Of a DNA stretch of 64,000 bases, positions 38,056 to 46,497 are shown one piece after another. Position 1 is the stretch's first letter. Every line of letters begins with the position of its first letter. Under the pieces are notes generated by a model that searched no databases, was not told where the DNA came from, and was given only the letters and a program-made list of their open reading frames with translations. This stretch comes from Marinobacter sp. SS21 (GTDB lineage Bacteria > Pseudomonadota > Gammaproteobacteria > Pseudomonadales > Oleiphilaceae), in NCBI RefSeq assembly GCF_028369065.1, contig NZ_JAQNDA010000009.1:62001-126000 (forward strand). Reading direction: 5' to 3'. Made by a program: the position numbers and the translations under genes.

Positions 38056-39537
38056 ATGTCCAGATTGCTCATTGTCGTTGATCATCAGAAGGACTGGGCG
38101 CCGTTTTTTCCCAGTGACGATGTGCTGACCTTTGACCAGTACCTCAACCTGCCGCACCGGGAAAGCAACCGTACTCGGGTTATCAATTTATGCCAGAGCG
38201 CACGCTACCTCAGTCGCGGCTATTACTGTTCGCTGCTGGCGGAAGCCCGGCGCCAGAAGGTGGTGCCTTCGGTGGCGACCCTCAACGATCTGAGCCGCAA
38301 GGGCCTGTTCTCACTGGAACTCAGCGAGCTGGATTCGCAAGCGCTGGACTGGCTGGACAAGCACGCGGGTGCCGAACCGGCGGCGGACAAGGTGCGGGTC
38401 CGTACCTATTTCGGTCGGATTCCCCAGTCCGAGTTGCAGCGGGTGTCCCGGTCGCTGTTTGAGCGTTTCCCGTGTCCGATTCTGGAGGTGGTGTTCAGGC
38501 GTCGACGCACCTGGCAGATCGATTCCATGAAACCGCTGTCTCCCGCCGACCTGACCGATGCCGAGGAGGATGCCTTTGCGGAATCGCTGGATCGGTTCAG
38601 CCGGGTCATCTGGCGCAAGCCCCGCGGCCGCAAACATTACCGTTACGATCTGGCCATGCTGGTCAATCCGGAGGAGTCGCTGCCACCTAGCGATGGGGTG
38701 GCGCTAGAGCGCTTCACCAAGGCCGGTAGCAAGCTGGGCATCCATGTCGAGCAGATCACCAAGCGGGATTACAGCCGGTTGCCGGAATACGATGGCCTGT
38801 TCATTCGGGAAACCACCGCCATCGATCACCACACCTATCGCTTTGCCCGTAAGGCCGAGGCGGAGGGGCTGGTGGTGATTGATGACCCGGTGTCGATCCT
38901 GCGCTGCACCAACAAGGTGTTTCTGGCGGACCTGCTGAAACACAACAAGGTGCCGACGCCTCGAACGTTGATCCTGTCCCGGGACCAGAAGGATGCGGTC
39001 GAGCAAATTGTCGGCCAGATCGGGTTTCCGGTGGTGGTGAAGATTCCAGACGGTTCGTTCTCCCGCGGTGTGATCAAGGCCGAGGACGAACCGGCGTTGC
39101 GTCGGGCGCTGGCTGGGCTGTTCCGCCAATCCGCGCTGGTGTTGGCGCAGGAGTACCTGTACACCGATTACGACTGGCGCATCGGGGTGCTGGGCGGGCG
39201 CGCGATTTACGCCTGCAAGTACTTTATGGTCAAAGGCCACTGGCAGATATACCAGCACGGGGGCAATCAGCAGGTGGACAGCGGCGATTTTGAGACTCTG
39301 CCCACCTACGAGACCCCTCGCAAGGTGATCCAGGCCGCACTCAACGCCACCAAACTGATCGGCAACGGCCTCTACGGCGTCGACATCAAGCAGGCGGGTA
39401 ACCGCATTGCCGTGATTGAGGTCAACGACAACCCCAGCATTGACGCCGGTGTCGAGGATCGCTTTCTCGGTGGTGAGCTGTACTCGTTGATCATGCAGGA
39501 GTTTTTGGTGCGGATGGAGGCCCGGCGTCGGCGCTAG
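38056..39537 (+). CDS. RimK-like ATP-grasp ligase with N-terminal RLAN domain
   Basis: 493 residues from the ATG at 38056, with GGAGG 11 bp upstream. The N-terminal ~150 residues match the RLAN (RimK-like ATP-grasp N-terminal) type, starting LLIVVDHQKDW. The ATP-grasp domain covers about 275-490, with FPVVVKIPDGSFSRGV (ATP lysine), VLAQEYL and the metal-binding IEVNDNPSID (454-463). RimK-type enzymes join an amino acid or peptide to a carboxylate using ATP. With the divergent GNAT/C39 gene it probably builds or tailors a small peptide or modifies a protein tail. The true substrate is unknown. Confidence 0.88.
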   Translation: MSRLLIVVDHQKDWAPFFPSDDVLTFDQYLNLPHRESNRTRVINLCQSARYLSRGYYCSLLAEARRQKVVPSVATLNDLSRKGLFSLELSELDSQALDWLDKHAGAEPAADKVRVRTYFGRIPQSELQRVSRSLFERFPCPILEVVFRRRRTWQIDSMKPLSPADLTDAEEDAFAESLDRFSRVIWRKPRGRKHYRYDLAMLVNPEESLPPSDGVALERFTKAGSKLGIHVEQITKRDYSRLPEYDGLFIRETTAIDHHTYRFARKAEAEGLVVIDDPVSILRCTNKVFLADLLKHNKVPTPRTLILSRDQKDAVEQIVGQIGFPVVVKIPDGSFSRGVIKAEDEPALRRALAGLFRQSALVLAQEYLYTDYDWRIGVLGGRAIYACKYFMVKGHWQIYQHGGNQQVDSGDFETLPTYETPRKVIQAALNATKLIGNGLYGVDIKQAGNRIAVIEVNDNPSIDAGVEDRFLGGELYSLIMQEFLVRMEARRRR

Positions 39538-39545
39538 CGGATGCG

Positions 39546-40709
39546 CTAGTGCCGATCGGATTGCCAGATACGGAGGCTGCCAAACCACGGCTGGGCCTCC
39601 AGATGGCGGTGCAGTTGCTCAAGGGGCTGCTGTTCGGCCAAGGACCGCCGGCCGCCCAGGAACAGTTCCAGGTGCACCTTGTTGCGCAGGTAATGCAGCC
39701 GCAGCCGGTCGTGTTTTAGCGTTTCACCCAGATGGTCGGCCACCGTCCGTTCTATATCCTGGCGACTGGGTAGCCGAATGGACGTTGGCGGTCCCGCTTC
39801 ATCGTTCTCGGCATCAATATGAAAGGTGATCTGGGCCAGATCGCTAAGGGATTCGCGCATCCGTTCGACAACCTGCATGCCAATCTGGTGTCCTTCGGAG
39901 ACGCTGATGTCCGGGCTCACCACCAGATGCACATCGAGTAGAATATCACGGCCCATTTTACGGCTGCGCAGTTCATGAACGTTGCGAACCCCTTCGGTTG
40001 AGCGGGCAATGGACGTCAGCCGTTCGATCTCCTGAGAGGGAATGCCCGAATCCACCAGTTCCTTGACGCTGCGCCAGGCGAAGCCCCAGCCAATGTGACC
40101 CACGATCACCGCAATGACGATGGCTGCCAACACATCGAGCCAGACATACCCGGCCATCGCGCCGGCAACAGATGCCAGTACGATGATGGACGAAAGGGCA
40201 TCGGTTCGACTGTGCCAGGCATTGGCGATGATGAGTTCGGAACGGATGGCCTGTCCTACCCGCCGGGTATAACGGTAAATCCATTCCTTGGCGGCGATGG
40301 AGAGGGCGGCGGCGGCCAGAACTGGCCATTCCGGCAGGGGAGGCGAGCGGTCATCCAGCAGCCGCAGGATGTTGTCCCAGGCTAACGCGGCGCCTACGGC
40401 AATCAGGGTGCTGCCCAGTAGCATGGTGCCCAGGGTTTCTATGCGTTGATGACCATAGGGGTGGCCCTGATCCGGGCCGCGTCGGGACGCCTTCATCACC
40501 GCAATGACGATCAGATCGGAGGCGGCGTCCGACAGTGAGTGGACACCGTCCGCCATCAGCGCCTGGGAGTGGAACAGAGCGCCTGCCACACACTTGATGG
40601 CGCCCAGCACCAAATCCAGAATCATGCCGATGACCGTGACGCGGCTTGCGGCCGCTGCTTCGCCGGCCAGCTGGTTCGCTTTGTCGACGGTCGAGAGAGG
40701 CTCCGTCAT
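39546..40709 (-). CDS. Cation diffusion facilitator (FieF/MamB-like metal efflux)
   Basis: 387 residues. It is a proton-coupled divalent metal exporter of the inner membrane. There are six membrane segments in the first ~215 residues, with the paired metal-site motifs DGVHSLSDAASD and NAWHSRTDALSS (HxxxD pattern), then a cytoplasmic dimer domain with RKMGRDILLDVHLVV. The C-terminal ~90 residues extend beyond FieF length and include a second His-rich stretch, LQLHRHLEAQPW-like. The metal (Fe, Zn, Mn or Co) cannot be told. It is convergent with the ATP-grasp gene. Confidence 0.9.
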   Translation of the reverse strand: MTEPLSTVDKANQLAGEAAAASRVTVIGMILDLVLGAIKCVAGALFHSQALMADGVHSLSDAASDLIVIAVMKASRRGPDQGHPYGHQRIETLGTMLLGSTLIAVGAALAWDNILRLLDDRSPPLPEWPVLAAAALSIAAKEWIYRYTRRVGQAIRSELIIANAWHSRTDALSSIIVLASVAGAMAGYVWLDVLAAIVIAVIVGHIGWGFAWRSVKELVDSGIPSQEIERLTSIARSTEGVRNVHELRSRKMGRDILLDVHLVVSPDISVSEGHQIGMQVVERMRESLSDLAQITFHIDAENDEAGPPTSIRLPSRQDIERTVADHLGETLKHDRLRLHYLRNKVHLELFLGGRRSLAEQQPLEQLHRHLEAQPWFGSLRIWQSDRH

Positions 40710-41117
40710 CGCTCGACTCCCTGAGTCTGGCTACCGCTTAAATTGTGAGGCAAGTGTCATCTTTATGCACACCCAAAGAATGTTACAAGAAGGTGACAAT
40801 TAATTGCCTCTATGAAAAAACGCTTGAAATTAGCTTGCAAATCCACCAACTTTCAGGTGGTTACGGTTGATCAAAAAGTAGCCAATTTGTAGATTGGCGC
40901 ATGCCGTAAGGCTTAGCCAAAGGTCGCGGTTCATTTTCAACAGACTTATCCACAGAAATCGTGGAAAACATCACAGGACCTTAATGAGACAGTCATTTAG
41001 CTGTCATTGGCATGGCGTAGGCGCGTCTGTGGAAAACTTTCGGTATACTGCGCGCTCACGACCGGCGCGGGCTGTCTGGCCTTTCAGCGCCCCAAGATTA
41101 CTGCAAGGAGTTATCTC
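40710..41117. other. 408-bp intergenic region upstream of pyrD
   Basis: It separates the divergent efflux and pyrD genes. It is AT-richer than its surroundings in the left half and holds a possible promoter (TTGATC 40867-40872, 17-bp spacer, TAGATT 40890-40895), DnaA-box-like sites, and an extended -10-like TATACT (41044-41049) near pyrD. No gene is seen. Confidence 0.55.
40946..41037. promoter_or_regulatory. Cluster of DnaA-box-like sites
   Basis: A perfect TTATCCACA (40946-40954) is followed by inverted TGGAAAA-type copies at about 40961-40968 and TGTGGAAAA at 41029-41037. The first two form an inverted pair CCAC/GTGG. Confidence 0.4.
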
Positions 41118-42137
41118 ATGTACGGCCTGCTTCGTCACCTGCTTTTCAGGTTACCGCCAGAAACCGCTCACGGCCTGACCCTCACAGGCCTCGATCTGGC
41201 GCACAGCATGGGGTTGCTCTCTGCACTGGTACCGGAGGTCAAACCCATGCCGGTGGAAGTGATGGGGCTGAAATTCCCGAACCCCGTCGGCTTGGCTGCC
41301 GGGCTGGACAAAAACGCGGATCACGTGGATGCCTTGGGGGCGTTGGGGTTCGGTTTTGTCGAGGTTGGTACGGTAACGCCCTTGCCCCAGCCAGGCAATC
41401 CCAAGCCCCGGCTATTCCGTTTGCCGGAGCACCAGGCTGTGATTAATCGCATGGGCTTCAATAATGAAGGTCTTGATCATTTGTTGGCGCAGGTCGACAA
41501 AATGCGGTTTCAGGGTGTGCTCGGTATTAATGTGGGCAAGAACAAGCTCACCGCTGCCGAAGACGCGAACAGCGATTACCGTAAGGGGATTGCGGCGGTC
41601 TACAGTCGGGCCAATTACATCACGGTCAACGTTTCCTCGCCCAATACGCCGGGGTTGCGTGACCTGCAGTTTGGCGACTCGCTGAAGGGGCTGTTGGCGG
41701 CCATCAAGGAAGAGCAGCGTATCCAGAGTGACGAGCACGGAAGATACGTACCGATCGCGGTGAAAATTGCGCCCGATATGGATGATGAAGGCATCCGTTT
41801 TGTCGCCAATGAATTGCGCCAGGCCGAGTTGGATGGCGTCATTGCCACCAATACCACTATCTCCAGGGACGCGGTAGCCGGTCATCGGTTAGCGAAAGAG
41901 GCTGGCGGCTTGAGTGGTGCGCCGGTGCGGGGGCCGTCGTTGCGGGTGATCGAGGGGCTTTACGCCGAGTTGGGCGATGCGGTGCCGATTATCGGTGTGG
42001 GTGGCATTACCGACGGTGTCTCTGCCGCTGAAAAGATCCGTGCGGGCGCTAAGCTGGTGCAACTGTACACCGGTTTCATCTATCGGGGACCGGAGCTGAT
42101 TGCAGAGGCGGTGGAAGCGATTCGCGCCCTCAAATAA
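41118..42137 (+). CDS. pyrD: Dihydroorotate dehydrogenase (quinone), class 2
   Basis: 339 residues from the ATG at 41118, with AAGGAG 7 bp upstream. It oxidises dihydroorotate to orotate, passing electrons to quinone at the membrane. The N-terminal amphipathic helix (LLRHLLFRLPPETAHGL) and the class 2 catalytic-Ser region NVSSPNTPGL are present, with GLAAGLDKNAD and IGVGGITDG for FMN and phosphate binding. Confidence 0.97.
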   Translation: MYGLLRHLLFRLPPETAHGLTLTGLDLAHSMGLLSALVPEVKPMPVEVMGLKFPNPVGLAAGLDKNADHVDALGALGFGFVEVGTVTPLPQPGNPKPRLFRLPEHQAVINRMGFNNEGLDHLLAQVDKMRFQGVLGINVGKNKLTAAEDANSDYRKGIAAVYSRANYITVNVSSPNTPGLRDLQFGDSLKGLLAAIKEEQRIQSDEHGRYVPIAVKIAPDMDDEGIRFVANELRQAELDGVIATNTTISRDAVAGHRLAKEAGGLSGAPVRGPSLRVIEGLYAELGDAVPIIGVGGITDGVSAAEKIRAGAKLVQLYTGFIYRGPELIAEAVEAIRALK

Positions 42138-42183
42138 CCTGATTGGAGTGCCGGTGCCAGATCACCGACGCCATAAAAAGAAT

Positions 42184-42205
42184 GGGCCCGCTAAGCGGGC
42201 CCTTG
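42184..42205 (+). terminator. Hairpin terminator after pyrD
   Basis: GGGCCCGCT and AGCGGGCCC form a very stable 9-bp stem with almost no loop, followed only by TTGC. A strong pause, but the T-tract is poor. Confidence 0.55.
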
Positions 42206-42372
42206 CGGGGAACAAACCCCGTGGCGTTTCTTGGTGTGATACGGGTCGGGGGGACCCGTTTGGTTTTCTGGTTTAAGTTTCTTCTGCGTTGTTGCTTTTT
42301 TAGGGGGCGTTCCTACGCCCGCTTTAATGGGTTTACTCAGACGCTCAAATGCCAGGGTCTATTGCTCGTCTA

Positions 42373-42582
42373 TCAGGCGGTTACATTGGACATTTTATGG
42401 ATGCCTGATACTCCGGTCATGCCCTCCCAGTTATCTGTTCGGCCTTCGCGCCACCCATTCAGCCATTCTTGTCTCAATTCAGCCTGTTCTGCTGGGCAGC
42501 TGTCTTTTGATTTTCCGGACACTCCGGCCATATATCCCCGTTTGAATGCGCGAGCGTACACATCTCTTTTCTGTCTCTTCAT
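42373..42582 (-). CDS. rmf: Ribosome modulation factor
   Basis: 69 residues from the ATG at 42582 (GAGGA upstream). RMF binds stationary-phase ribosomes and helps convert 70S to inactive 100S dimers. MKRQKRD at the start, RGYMAGVSGKSKD and WLNGWREGRTDNW are the family signature. The C-terminal extension GMTGVSGIHK is of the Pseudomonas type and is absent from the 55-residue E. coli protein. A GTG four codons upstream is a possible alternative start. Confidence 0.95.
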   Translation of the reverse strand: MKRQKRDVYARAFKRGYMAGVSGKSKDSCPAEQAELRQEWLNGWREGRTDNWEGMTGVSGIHKMSNVTA

Positions 42583-42956
42583 GCTGTTCCTCACATGATG
42601 GATTTAATCAGAGCAAATCAATGCACACCTGCCGTGGACCCTTCCGAAACCGGTGTTCTCACTCGAACCCACACGGATCATTCCGGATGAAACCAGGGCA
42701 GTCAGGATCCTGTTGCTGGAGCTCATCGTTGGCTCCAATATCTGACGCGTCACCTACAAGGTATGATGAACTCTGCGCGGATGTACACTAATTATTTCAT
42801 CTAGATGTCGGCTTCTTTATGTTTGTATGAAATAAAGAACACCGGTTTACCTTTGCCAGCCCGGCCTTAACGGGGGCGGACAACGGTAAATAGCAGGGAA
42901 GCGGAACGCCATTTCTGGCAGACTATGCCGGCGATCGATAATCCGAGGAGTTTGAG
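42583..42956. other. 374-bp intergenic region between rmf and rlmKL
   Basis: Divergent promoters of rmf and rlmKL must lie here. The rmf leader on the minus strand has AT-rich stretches (GATTAAAT near 42603) but no convincing -35/-10 pair. No gene, repeat or strong hairpin is seen. Confidence 0.5.
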
Positions 42957-45143
42957 TTGTCCAACCAATTGTTTTTTATCAGCTGCCCCAAGGGGGTGGA
43001 ATACCTTCTGGCGGATGAGATGGCCACACTCGGGTTGGAGCCGGTGCGTAATGCGCCTGCCGGCGTATGGGCTAAGGGCGAGCTGAGCGCGGGTTATCGT
43101 GCCTGCTTGTGGTCCAGACTGGCCAACCGCGTCATTCTCCAGCTGGACGAGATCGACGCGGGCTCCGTGGATGCCATGTATGAGGGCGTGCTGGCGGTGG
43201 ATTGGAGCCAGCATCTCGCGGTGACAGCCTCCTTCAAGGTGGCCTTTTCCGGTCAGAGCCAGGTTATCCGCAATACCCAGTTTGGCGCCCAGCGGGTGAA
43301 GGATGCGGTGGTTGATAAGTTGCGAACCGCCAGTGGCGAGCGGCCTTCGGTGGCGGCGACGGACCCGGACTTGCTGATTTCCGCACGGTTGCACCGGGGC
43401 CGATTGGCACTGGGTATCGACCTGAGCGGTGACAGCTTGCACAAACGCGGTTATCGCACCGAAAAAGGTGCGGCACCGCTCAAGGAAAACCTCGCGGCGG
43501 CTCTGCTGCTGCGCGCGGGTTGGCCGGACATTGCGCGCCAGGGGGGGGCATTGGTGGACCCCATGTGCGGTTCCGGGACTCTGGTTATTGAGGCCGCGAT
43601 GATGGCCTTGGACCTGGCGCCGGGACGACAGCGCCAACGCTTTGGCTTTGAGCGATGGCTGGGGCATCAGCCCGAGCTGTGGTTGGCGTTGCGTCAGGAG
43701 GCCGAGCGCCGGGCCGATGAGGGGAAATCCATGGCGGCCCTTAAATTTGCCGGCTTTGACCAGGATCCGTCGGTGATCGCCACCGCCTGGCGCAATGTCC
43801 AGCGGGCCGGTCTGGAGGGCGTCGTCCATGTCGAGCGCCGTGACGTTGAGGCGCTGGAACTCGACGCCCAGCCGTCCGAATTTGGCCTGGTGGTGACCAA
43901 CCCGCCGTATGGGGAGCGATTGAATGAACGCCGTCAATTGCCTGAGCTTTACCGCCAATTGGGAGCCTCGGTCAAACGCTGCGCCACCGGCTGGCGACTG
44001 GCGGTGTTTACCGGCGCTCCGGAGTACGGCAAGTACATTGGCCTGCGCAGTTTCAAGCAATACAAACTGTTCAATGGCAAGTTACCGGCACAGCTGTTGC
44101 TGTTCAATGTCGACCAGGCCAGTGAAATGATTCCCCGGGACGGCGCAGAGTCGGGAGTATTGCTGCCCCGTGTGCGCAACCCTGAGCGCGCCGCCATGTT
44201 CGCCAATCGCTTGAAGAAAAACCTGAAACTCATTGGCCAGTGGGCAAGAAAACAGAACATTGACTGCTATCGACTGTACGACGCCGACATGCCCGAATTT
44301 GCGCTGGCGATCGATCTCTACCACGACTGGGTGCATGTGCAGGAATACGCGGCACCCAAGTCCGTGGATGCCCGAGCGGCGCGGGATCGCCTTGCTGAAG
44401 CCTTGGCGGTGATTCCCGAGACGCTCGGTATCGAGCCGGACCGGATGGTGTGTAAGCAGAGGCAAAGGCAGTCGGGTGTCAGCCAGTACGAGAAGCAGGG
44501 GGCATCCGGCGACTTCATGACCGTCCATGAGTATGGCTGCCAGTTGCGGGTCAACCTGAAGGACTACCTCGATACCGGATTGTTTCTGGACCACCGGCCC
44601 GTTCGCCACTGGATTCAGCAGCATGCCGCCGGCACACGTTTTCTGAATCTGTTTTGCTACAGCGGTGCGGCGTCGGTTCACGCCGCCGTGGGCGGGGCCC
44701 GTCGTTCGTTGAGTCTGGACATGTCAAACACCTATGTGCGCTGGGCGCGGGAAAACCTGGCGCTGAACGGCGCCAGCCGCCAGGCCCATAGGGTGGAGCA
44801 GGCGGACTGCCTGAAATGGCTGGCCCAGCCGCCGGCCCGGGGCGAAGAGTTTGACTTGATCTTCATGGATCCACCCACCTTCTCGAATTCCGCCAGGATG
44901 GCCGACGTGCTGGATATCCAGCGCGATCACGGTCAGCTCATCCGCCAGGCCATGGCGCGTCTGGCGGAGGATGGCTTGCTGATTTTTTCCAACAACTTCC
45001 GTCGCTTCAAGCTGGATGCCGAGCTGGAGCAGGCGTATTCGATAGAGGAAATCAGTCCGGCAACCATCGACCGGGACTTCAAGCGCAATCCCAGGATTCA
45101 CCGGTGCTGGCAGATTCGCCACCGCGCGGTGTTCCGCCGTTAG
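42957..45143 (+). CDS. rlmL: Bifunctional 23S rRNA (guanine-2445-N2)/(guanine-2069-N7) methyltransferase
   Basis: 728 residues. It combines the two SAM methyltransferases RlmL and RlmK. A THUMP RNA-binding domain fills about 50-165. The first catalytic domain has VDPMCGSGTL and NPPYGERL (about 314-321), and the second has LNLFCYSGAASVHAA and MDPPTFSNS (about 636-644). The start is a TTG at 42957, 6 bp after AGGAG, with a family-matching N-terminus (NQLFFISCPKG). It is convergent with the outer membrane gene, only 15 bp away. Confidence 0.96.
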   Translation: MSNQLFFISCPKGVEYLLADEMATLGLEPVRNAPAGVWAKGELSAGYRACLWSRLANRVILQLDEIDAGSVDAMYEGVLAVDWSQHLAVTASFKVAFSGQSQVIRNTQFGAQRVKDAVVDKLRTASGERPSVAATDPDLLISARLHRGRLALGIDLSGDSLHKRGYRTEKGAAPLKENLAAALLLRAGWPDIARQGGALVDPMCGSGTLVIEAAMMALDLAPGRQRQRFGFERWLGHQPELWLALRQEAERRADEGKSMAALKFAGFDQDPSVIATAWRNVQRAGLEGVVHVERRDVEALELDAQPSEFGLVVTNPPYGERLNERRQLPELYRQLGASVKRCATGWRLAVFTGAPEYGKYIGLRSFKQYKLFNGKLPAQLLLFNVDQASEMIPRDGAESGVLLPRVRNPERAAMFANRLKKNLKLIGQWARKQNIDCYRLYDADMPEFALAIDLYHDWVHVQEYAAPKSVDARAARDRLAEALAVIPETLGIEPDRMVCKQRQRQSGVSQYEKQGASGDFMTVHEYGCQLRVNLKDYLDTGLFLDHRPVRHWIQQHAAGTRFLNLFCYSGAASVHAAVGGARRSLSLDMSNTYVRWARENLALNGASRQAHRVEQADCLKWLAQPPARGEEFDLIFMDPPTFSNSARMADVLDIQRDHGQLIRQAMARLAEDGLLIFSNNFRRFKLDAELEQAYSIEEISPATIDRDFKRNPRIHRCWQIRHRAVFRR

Positions 45144-45158
45144 CGGGGGCGGGATCAT

Positions 45159-45782
45159 TCAGAACTCGTAGCGAACACCGCTGGAGAATTGGAAGGTATT
45201 GGCGCCGGTGCCGGTGTCCTTGAACAGGCGGCCCCCTTCCAAGACCAGGTAGGCGTTATCGAACACCTGGACGTCGGCGCCAATGATCCAGCTAACGCTG
45301 AATTCGCTGTCCGGGTATTTGCTTTCCAGATCTGCGTAGGGCGAGGCGTCGTCCGGATCGGCTTGGCGGGCCAGCCCCTTGGCCGTCAGCTCGGCGTCTC
45401 CACTGATGTGGGAAAAGCCGAACTGGCCGTAGACATTGGCGTAGGAGGTGACTGGATAGTGGAGGCCAATGTACCAGCTGGCGAAATAGTCGATGTCCAG
45501 CTCCAGTTCGCCGTCCACGGTGCCTTCCGACAGGCCTCCGCCGGCGCGCAGCTCGGCATGGAACAGCTCGCTAAGGTGCCCGCCCACCACCAGGGTACCG
45601 GCATTGCTCCACGCTGCGCCTTTGGTGGTCTCGCCGATGGAACGATGGTTCAGCGCCGTCGCCAGCAGGCCAACGTAGTGCAGTTCTTCCCGGAGCACCT
45701 GCTCGTCCGCCAGAACCAGGGGGGCTGGCAGCAGAAGGGCGGGGGCGAGGGGCAGCGCAAGAGCGGACAACAGCTTGTTCAT
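45159..45782 (-). CDS. Small outer-membrane beta-barrel protein (YfaZ/OMP_b-brl type)
   Basis: 207 residues from the ATG at 45782. A signal peptide (about 1-25, ending PLVLADE) is followed by alternating hydrophobic strands such as YFASWYIGLHYPV and NVYGQFGFSHI, and a C-terminal phenylalanine (GVRYEF), the mark of barrels inserted by Bam. I see no ligand clue. A TTG seven codons upstream is possible. It is a single gene, convergent with rlmL. Confidence 0.8.
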   Translation of the reverse strand: MNKLLSALALPLAPALLLPAPLVLADEQVLREELHYVGLLATALNHRSIGETTKGAAWSNAGTLVVGGHLSELFHAELRAGGGLSEGTVDGELELDIDYFASWYIGLHYPVTSYANVYGQFGFSHISGDAELTAKGLARQADPDDASPYADLESKYPDSEFSVSWIIGADVQVFDNAYLVLEGGRLFKDTGTGANTFQFSSGVRYEF

Positions 45783-45908
45783 GGTAATGGTGGTTCCTGG
45801 CAATAGGCGGAGTCTGGCAGATTCTGCCTTCTGTAACCGAATGTTGCGTCGACTCAGGTCACAAATAGTCGAGCCCTGTGCGGTGCTGGCGTATCAAAGG
45901 GTGGCGAG

Positions 45909-46394
45909 TCATTGCGGGGCGATAAGACCTTCGTCCTGCGCCAGCAACAGTAAGGCAAAGACACCGTTCTCCGGCAATTGGGGGTCCAGGCCCTGCTGGA
46001 ACATCAGGTCACGGCGGCGATCCTCGATGTCGTGGCGATCCAGTCCGGTGATCAGCTCACTGACCGGCGCCAGCTCGAACGGGGATTCCATGCCCACCGC
46101 CTCGAAAATCAGGTCCACCAGGGTTTCATCGGGATCGAGGCCGTCGGTGTACACGGTTTCGTCGGGCAGGTCTTCGTGCAGCGCGCGGGCGAGTTCGATC
46201 AGGGGCACGCCCTGTTCCTGCAGCAGCTGCAGGTCTACATCCGGGGGATCGAAGTCGGTGGGCAGCCAGCTTTCGTCCGGCTCGATCATCACGGTTTTCA
46301 GGCGGCCATCGGCCAGGGACCAGGCGATGGCGGTGGGGAAAAACACCTCATCGGACTGGCAGTATTCGATATCGAGAAAACGGGGAACGGACAC
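45909..46394 (-). CDS. Uncharacterised protein with RNase H/DEDD-like fold features
   Basis: 161 residues; I do not recognise a named family. It starts VPRFLDIEYCQ, like the first exonuclease motif (DxE), later has AIAWSLADG, TVYTDGLDPDE and a final DIEDRRRDLMF, suggesting a DEDD-type 3'-5' exonuclease fold; the acidic set is D8, E10 and later Asp residues. The fold call is inference from spacing. The start is a GTG at 46394, 5 bp after AGGAG. It is divergent from the aminopeptidase gene. Confidence 0.7.
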   Translation of the reverse strand: MSVPRFLDIEYCQSDEVFFPTAIAWSLADGRLKTVMIEPDESWLPTDFDPPDVDLQLLQEQGVPLIELARALHEDLPDETVYTDGLDPDETLVDLIFEAVGMESPFELAPVSELITGLDRHDIEDRRRDLMFQQGLDPQLPENGVFALLLLAQDEGLIAPQ

Positions 46395-46497
46395 GTGAAC
46401 TCCTGCCTGCGGCTAAGGGCCAGGGCATTTCTGTGTTATCGGAAGACATGGCATCATGCCATACTATTACACTGATTTTCAGCTAATTAGAGGCATC

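Noticed and set aside
40747..40810. GAGGCAA/TTGCCTC inverted pair near the efflux gene
   Set aside because: Only 7 bp with 50 bp between; likely chance.
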